Below are positions 59,779 to 64,000 of a stretch of DNA of 64,000 bases, piece after piece. A program made the position numbers and the translations under genes. Under the pieces are notes generated by a model. That model was given only the letters and a program-made list of their open reading frames with translations. It was not told the origin of the DNA and made no database searches. Positions within the stretch are counted from its first letter, which is position 1. Every line of letters begins with the position of its first letter. Origin of the DNA: Haloglomus irregulare (GTDB lineage: Archaea > Halobacteriota > Halobacteria > Halobacteriales > Haloarculaceae); the NCBI RefSeq assembly GCF_007421925.1, contig NZ_QMDX01000012.1:1-64000 (forward strand), in the 5' to 3' direction.

Positions 59779-60906
59779 GTGAGCACGCTCGTCCTCTGTG
59801 TCGACCGCAGTGGCGGTCCTACCGGCGACCCCATCGTCGGTCGCGACGCCATCGAGGCGCTGGTGATGGAGGTCGGCGTCGCGGACCCGGAGGACTCGCG
59901 TGTCAACTGCCTGCTGGAGTCGCTCCGGGTCGCCGACGACGTGGCCGCCGAGGGCGGCGACCCGGTCGTCGCTGTCGTCTCCGGCGGCGGCGACGGGGTG
60001 GACGCCGACCGGGCGGTGGCGAGGCAGGCCGACCGCCTGGTCGAGGAGTACGCGCCGGAGTCGGCGGTCGTCGTCACGGACAGCGCCGAGGACGAGCGGC
60101 TCGTCCCCATCGTCGAGAGCCGCATCCGCGTGGACGCGGTCGACCGCGTCGTCGTGCGGCAGAGCCACGACATCGAGTCGACCTACTACGTGCTGAAGCA
60201 GTTCCTGGCCGACGAGGAGCTCCGGGCGACGGTGCTCGTCCCCATCGGAGCGGCGCTGCTGGCGTTCCCGGTGCTCCTCCTGCTGGCGAACTCGTTGACC
60301 GTCGCCGTCTCGGCCATCGCCGCCGTCATCGGCGTCTTCCTCCTCTACAAGGGCCTGGGCATCGACGACTGGCTGGCGGGCCTGCCCGGCGCGGTCCGGG
60401 ACGCGTTCTACTCCGGGCAGGTGTCGCTCGTCACCTACGTCGTCGGCGCGGGGCTGGCGCTGGTTGGGCTGTTCGCCGGCGCCATCGCCGTCTCCGGCTC
60501 CGGGGGGTCGGGCAGGTCGGTCATCCGGGTGATGCGGTTCGTCTTCGTCGCGGTCCCGTGGCTGGCACTGGCGGCACTCACGGCCTCCACCGGCCGCCTG
60601 CTCGACGAGTTCCTCTCCGACGAGCGGGTCCGGAACGCCTTCCTCAATCTCCCGTTCGGCGTCCTGGCGGTCGGCCTGGTCGTCCGAGGGTTCTCCGCCT
60701 ACTTCCTCGAGCGTGCCGGTGAGATCCCCCCGCTGTCCGCCCCGGCGACCGCGTTCGGGCCGGTCTCCGTCGAGGGGTTCGTCGTCAGCGTCTGGACCCG
60801 GCTGGCCGTCTACGTGCTGCTCGGCATCACGGTGAGTCTCGGCGGCGTGCGGTTCGCCGCCTACGTGGCCGGCGGCGAGGAGGTCGAGGAGGTCCCGGAG
60901 TCCTGA
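59779..60906 (+). CDS. DUF373-family membrane protein
   Basis: This 375-residue archaeal protein has an N-terminal Rossmann-like domain (1-150) with STLVLCVDRSGG and a core of alternating strands and helices (AVVVTDSAEDERLVPIVESR). Six hydrophobic helices follow (about 151-345; VLVPIGAALLAFPVLLLLAN marks the first). DUF373 proteins are found in nearly all archaea and their role is not known. The start is GTG at 59779. A cotranscribed dph6 follows 39 bases after its stop. Confidence 0.9.
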   Translation: MSTLVLCVDRSGGPTGDPIVGRDAIEALVMEVGVADPEDSRVNCLLESLRVADDVAAEGGDPVVAVVSGGGDGVDADRAVARQADRLVEEYAPESAVVVTDSAEDERLVPIVESRIRVDAVDRVVVRQSHDIESTYYVLKQFLADEELRATVLVPIGAALLAFPVLLLLANSLTVAVSAIAAVIGVFLLYKGLGIDDWLAGLPGAVRDAFYSGQVSLVTYVVGAGLALVGLFAGAIAVSGSGGSGRSVIRVMRFVFVAVPWLALAALTASTGRLLDEFLSDERVRNAFLNLPFGVLAVGLVVRGFSAYFLERAGEIPPLSAPATAFGPVSVEGFVVSVWTRLAVYVLLGITVSLGGVRFAAYVAGGEEVEEVPES

Positions 60907-60945
60907 GAGCGACGGCGCTAAGCCGCCCGGCCCGCTACGCGCGGT

Positions 60946-61692
60946 ATGACCGACACGGACGCCGACGCGACCCCGCACGCGACAGCGCCGTGGGTCGCCC
61001 TCTTCTCCGGCGGCAAGGACTCCTCGTGGGCGCTCTACCGGGCGCTAGAGCGCGGGCTGCCCGTCGAGCGGCTCGTGACCGTCCACGCGGAGGGGGACTC
61101 GTACATGTACCACACGCCAGCGACGGACCTGACCGCGCTGGCCGCCGAGAGCATCGGTATCGACCTCGTCGACGTGTACCCGGACGACCTCGCGGCCGAC
61201 GAGGCGACCGACTCCGGCACGCAGGGCGACCGCGAGCTGGAGCCGCTGGAGGCCGCCCTCGGCGACCTCGGCGACGACCTGGGCGGTCTCGGGGGCGTCA
61301 CCGCCGGCGCCGTCGAGAGCGAGTATCAGACCTCGCGCATCCGCGGCATGGCCGACCGTCTCGGCTGCGAGCTGTTCGCGCCGCTCTGGCAGGAGGACCC
61401 CCGCGACCTCGCGGACGCGATGCTGGCGGCCGGCTTCGAGATCCGCATCGTCCAGGTCGCCGCCGCGGGGCTGGACGAGTCCTGGCTCGGCCGCCGCCTT
61501 GACCACGACGCACTCGCCGACCTCGAACGGCTCAACGAGGCGTACGGCGTCCACCTCCTCGGCGAGGGCGGCGAGTTCGAGACGTTCGTCGTCGACGGGC
61601 CGCACATGGACCGGCGGCTCTCGCTCTCGCTCGAACCGGTCTGGAAGGGGAACCGCGGCCACGTCCGGGTGGTGGACGCGAGCCTGGCGTAG
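60946..61692 (+). CDS. dph6: Diphthine-ammonia ligase (Dph6)
   Basis: This ATP-pyrophosphatase, 248 residues, performs the last step of diphthamide synthesis on translation elongation factor 2: diphthine is amidated with ammonia. The PP-loop FSGGKDSSWAL (SGGKDS at 21-26) is intact. The archaeal motifs YMYHTPATDLTALAAES and GEGGEFETFVVDGP are present. Dph1, Dph2 and Dph5 are not in the window. It converges with the nucleotidyltransferase gene, 5 bases apart. Confidence 0.9.
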   Translation: MTDTDADATPHATAPWVALFSGGKDSSWALYRALERGLPVERLVTVHAEGDSYMYHTPATDLTALAAESIGIDLVDVYPDDLAADEATDSGTQGDRELEPLEAALGDLGDDLGGLGGVTAGAVESEYQTSRIRGMADRLGCELFAPLWQEDPRDLADAMLAAGFEIRIVQVAAAGLDESWLGRRLDHDALADLERLNEAYGVHLLGEGGEFETFVVDGPHMDRRLSLSLEPVWKGNRGHVRVVDASLA

Positions 61693-61697
61693 TCGGG

Positions 61698-62666
61698 TCA
61701 GTCCTCGCCGTTCGAGATGCGGGTGTGGGCGCCGACCAGCGCGCCCGCGAGGTCGATGTTCTCGAGATGTGTCTCCTCGTCGATGATGGAGTCGTGGAGT
61801 TCACAGTCCGTGACGCGGGCCCCCGGGAAGACCAGGGAGCGCTCGACGGTCGAGTCGGTGACGTGTGCCCCGGACATGATGTGGACGTTCTCGCCGACAT
61901 CGGAGTCGACCACGGTCGCGTCGTCGGCGACGTAACTCCCCCCGTCGAGGTACCAGGCCACCGTCTCCAGGTATGACTCGGGGGTGCCGATGTCGAACCA
62001 GGCGCCGTCGAAGACGAAGGCGTGGACAGCCGTGCGGGCCTGGAGCCACTGGAGGTACCAGCCCGGCTCGTCCGGGTTGTTCCCGCCCTCGAGGTACTCG
62101 CCGAACCGGAGCTGGTCGCGGGGGAACGCGTAGCAGGCGATGGAGACGAGCGTGCTCTTCGGGTCGTCGGGCTTCTCCTGGAAGTCGACGACCCGGTCGC
62201 CGTCGAGCTCGACCAGGCCGTACGATCCGGCCTTCCGTCGGGAGCCGACGTCGTACGCCGCCAGCGCCGGGCTCGCCTTCCGCTGGGAGAAGTCGACGAA
62301 CTCGCTCAGGTCGAAATCGACGAGGTTGTCGCCGGCCACGACCAGCAGGTCGTCGTCGATGCCCTCGCGGTCGACCAGCTGGGCGAGCGCGCCGACGACG
62401 CCGAACTTCTCGTCCTCCGCGGTCGTCTCCTCGACCGAGACGACAGGTTTCTCGAACGCGCTCTCGGCGAGGTGGTCGCGGAACTCGTCGGCGAACCGCT
62501 CGTTGGTCGAGACGTAGACATCCTCGATGCGGTCGTCCGTCTCCAGCTCGCGGAAGATGCGGTCGACGACGGTCGTCTCGCCGACCGGAAGGAACATCTT
62601 CGGCCGGTGGCGCGTGATGGGCCACAGGCGCGTGGCGTACCCCCCGGCAAGGACGACAGCGTGCAT
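61698..62666 (-). CDS. Sugar-1-phosphate nucleotidyltransferase
   Basis: This enzyme, 322 residues, activates sugar phosphates to nucleotide sugars for glycoconjugate or protein N-glycan synthesis. The signature LAGGYATRLWPITRHRPKMF is at residues 6-25, followed by a metal-binding Asp (VVAGDNLVDF) and the substrate segment VDFQEKPDDPKS. Residues 240-320 make short left-handed-helix-like repeats (SDVGENVHIMSGAHVTDSTV) typical of RmlA/GlmU relatives. Its sugar is not evident; haloarchaeal AglF-type proteins for N-glycosylation are the closest guess. The minus-strand frame extends far upstream but the family start is at 62666. Confidence 0.9.
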   Translation of the reverse strand: MHAVVLAGGYATRLWPITRHRPKMFLPVGETTVVDRIFRELETDDRIEDVYVSTNERFADEFRDHLAESAFEKPVVSVEETTAEDEKFGVVGALAQLVDREGIDDDLLVVAGDNLVDFDLSEFVDFSQRKASPALAAYDVGSRRKAGSYGLVELDGDRVVDFQEKPDDPKSTLVSIACYAFPRDQLRFGEYLEGGNNPDEPGWYLQWLQARTAVHAFVFDGAWFDIGTPESYLETVAWYLDGGSYVADDATVVDSDVGENVHIMSGAHVTDSTVERSLVFPGARVTDCELHDSIIDEETHLENIDLAGALVGAHTRISNGED

Positions 62667-62753
62667 ACCGCAGGTCGTCGGAACGGCCGGGCAAGTCAGT
62701 TTCCATTCGCTGCATGGGGAAGCGATTTGCCGTGGGGCGCCCAAACGTGACGT

Positions 62754-63047
62754 ATGCAGGGCGTCGACGAGGGGACCACGCGGCAGCGAATCGCCGACCG
62801 CCTCCGCGAACGGGCGCTGCAGGCCGGCACCATCGCCAACGAGTTCGATGTCACGACGAGCGACGCGCTCGCTCACGTCGAGCATATCGCCCGGTCGCTG
62901 GAGACCGCCGACGAGCGGCTGCTCGTCGCCCCCCCGGAGTGCCGTGACTGCGGGTTCTCGGCCTTCGACGACCCGGTGAACCGGCCCTCGCGCTGCCCGG
63001 AGTGCAAGTCCGAGTCGGTCGAGGAGCCGGCGTTCCGTATCGACTAG
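62754..63047 (+). CDS. Small regulator with winged helix and zinc ribbon
   Basis: This 97-residue protein has a winged helix (RQRIADRLRERALQAGTIAN, then EFDVTTSDALAHVEHIARSL) and a four-cysteine ribbon (CRDCGFSAF...CPECKSE). It is the typical archaeal small transcriptional regulator of this architecture (COG3357-like). Its stop codon TAG shares the bases CTAG with the stop codon of the convergent SpoOM gene. Confidence 0.87.
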   Translation: MQGVDEGTTRQRIADRLRERALQAGTIANEFDVTTSDALAHVEHIARSLETADERLLVAPPECRDCGFSAFDDPVNRPSRCPECKSESVEEPAFRID

Positions 63048-63823
63048 CGGCCGGGCGAGGGTTCGGTTGTCGACCCCGTCCCGAGCGCCCGCTCGAACTC
63101 CTTGCGCAGTGTCGACACCCGCTGGTCGGTCACCTCGACGGTCGCGAACCGCTCGAAGCCACCCGTCCGGCCGTGGACGGCGTCCGGGTCGACATCGGCC
63201 GACGCGTAGCACGTCAGGCCCCCCGGTGCCGGCGCCGCGACGAGCGTCAGCCGCCGGATGCGGCCGACGTAGGGGCCGCCCCGGGGGTGGCAGTCGAACC
63301 GCTGGACGATGGGAAGCTCGCGGTCGGCGGCCGGGGCGGTGGCTTCGCGGGCGGCGGTCGTCGCGTCCACGGGTTGGGCGCGGTTCACGGCGATGCCGAG
63401 GTCGACCAGCGCCGCCAGCGCGCGGTCCAGCCGCGGGCCCACGTCCACCTCGACCGCGGTCCGGCCGGTCGGCGCGCGCGCCCAGTCCATCGCCAGCGTC
63501 GCGGCCAACACGACCTCCGTCCCCTCGCGGGTGGCCGGCGCCCAGACCGGGACCGCCAGCTCGCCGTCGAACGCCCGCCGTGCCCCGGCCTCGACGGTCA
63601 GGTCCGTGGCGAGCGTCGCCGTCGCCAGCGTCACCTCTCGCATCCCGTCGTCCGTCCCGGCCACCGTCGCCAGCCGGACGGTCAGCGCGTCGGCACACTG
63701 ACCGTCCGACCCTCCTTCGACTGTCACCCGGACCGGGACGGTCTCCCCGGCGGTCACCCGCGGCGCGCGCAGCACCGGCTCCACGCTGGCGGCACCGATG
63801 CCGAGCCGCGAGAGCAGCCCCAT
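63044..63823 (-). CDS. SpoOM-family arrestin-like protein
   Basis: This 259-residue protein of the sporulation-control SpoOM family, also found in non-spore-forming archaea, begins MGLLSRLGIGAASVEPVL. Its two halves form arrestin-like beta-sandwiches (TAGETVPVRVTVEGGSDGQC; GGPYVGRIRRLTLVAAPAPGG). It has no enzymatic motif. In Bacillus SpoOM binds membrane lipids and affects the phosphorelay; here the role is unknown. The start at 63823 is chosen because the family N-terminus MGLLSRLG lies there. Confidence 0.88.
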   Translation of the reverse strand: MGLLSRLGIGAASVEPVLRAPRVTAGETVPVRVTVEGGSDGQCADALTVRLATVAGTDDGMREVTLATATLATDLTVEAGARRAFDGELAVPVWAPATREGTEVVLAATLAMDWARAPTGRTAVEVDVGPRLDRALAALVDLGIAVNRAQPVDATTAAREATAPAADRELPIVQRFDCHPRGGPYVGRIRRLTLVAAPAPGGLTCYASADVDPDAVHGRTGGFERFATVEVTDQRVSTLRKEFERALGTGSTTEPSPGR

Positions 63824-63884
63824 GCGTGAGTCTTGATATCGCGGCACAAAGAGCGTTGGGCCGGGGCTGGGGCCCCCGAGCCGG

Positions 63885-64000
63885 TCAGCTGCCGGTGAAG
63901 TCGATGCGGCCGCCCGGCGACCCCGTCGAGAGGTCCCGGTCCCCGTCCGGCCCGAGCCCGTCGAACTCGTAGCGGTCATCGGTGAGGTAGACCCCCTCGT
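63885..64000 (-). CDS. C-terminal end of a gene that continues beyond the window
   Basis: The minus strand has an open frame ending in TGA at 63885-63887. It encodes EGVYLTDDRYEFDGL, then a Gly/Asp-rich segment, and ends RIDFTGS. Only about 37 residues are available and I cannot name the family. Its stop lies 61 bases before the SpoOM start on the same strand. Confidence 0.6.
   Translation of the reverse strand, partial: EGVYLTDDRYEFDGLGPDGDRDLSTGSPGGRIDFTGS

Noticed and set aside
61698-63698. Upstream extension of the nucleotidyltransferase gene to 63698
   Set aside because: The conserved start MHAVVLAGG is at 62666; the extension passes antisense through the small regulator gene and part of the SpoOM gene.
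1-64000. Replication origin
   Set aside because: No orc1/cdc6 gene and no cluster of long origin-type repeats was found.

Overview
The window is a stretch of haloarchaeal chromosome (class Halobacteria; the genus cannot be told from the sequence). The evidence is very high GC, strongly acidic proteins, archaeal TATA boxes about 27 bases before many start codons with little or no leader, and families largely confined to haloarchaea: HalX response regulators, DUF7504/DUF7344/DUF5793/DUF5806/DUF5820-type proteins, UPF0058/UPF0179, Tat-exported secreted proteins, and archaeal Tad/type IV pilus machinery. DUF names are from memory of the families, not from a search. I find about 60 protein genes and two tRNAs. 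There is no rRNA, no CRISPR array, no replication initiator gene and no intact insertion sequence.

Layout. 1-700: gene-poor scar holding a transposon-end-like hairpin, a decayed C-terminal fragment of a family B DNA polymerase, and a 23-base copy of the 3' end of the tRNA-Arg(CCU) gene next to the intact tRNA. 735-3308: tatA, an HD-domain hydrolase, and a HalX response regulator coupled to a DUF7504 protein. 3400-14152: two tandem Tad-type secretion/pilus clusters on the minus strand. The first is ATPase, membrane platform and a large pilin-like subunit. The second is ATPase, platform and a methyltransferase. tRNA-Gly(UCC) lies between them. 14269-18207: small conserved genes, among them a half-TBP fused to a zinc ribbon and a UPF0173 metallohydrolase. 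18301-28088: isocitrate dehydrogenase, a 1082-residue Tat-exported subtilase, SBDS, two small zinc-ribbon proteins, a Tat-exported LVIVD propeller protein and an aspartoacylase-family enzyme.

28101-40111: UPF0179, DUF5820, then the prkA1-prkA2-yeaH-spoVR operon (a stress/starvation kinase module with two different PrkA proteins), a membrane winged-helix regulator, YjbQ and a DASH cryptochrome. 40385-49885: a Bat-type regulator; a ferredoxin and a geranylgeranyl reductase transcribed divergently from mirror-image promoters; a CDC48 ATPase; a methyltransferase; an Lhr-type helicase; a thioesterase. 50206-55948: a sugar isomerase-like enzyme, DUF5806, an alpha/beta-hydrolase remnant, a CorC/CNNM transporter, a glutaredoxin coupled to a cysteine-free peroxiredoxin-like protein, Sua5 and a stand-alone Cas4-like nuclease. 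56036-64000: a YkgJ cysteine-cluster protein, a winged-helix protein, a sulfite-oxidase-like molybdoenzyme, a ribbon-helix-helix protein, UPF0058, SppA, DUF373, Dph6, a sugar nucleotidyltransferase, a zinc-ribbon regulator, SpoOM and the tail of one more gene.

Most genes are ordinary chromosomal housekeeping. The items most worth a second look are the tRNA-end/polymerase scar, a repeated structured element directly 3' of two stop codons (15354-15422 and 33885-33945), the mirror-image promoter pair at 41419-41485, the nested inverted repeat at 49944-49991, the half-TBP zinc-ribbon protein, the two-kinase prkA operon and the cysteine-free peroxiredoxin coupled to a CPFC glutaredoxin.
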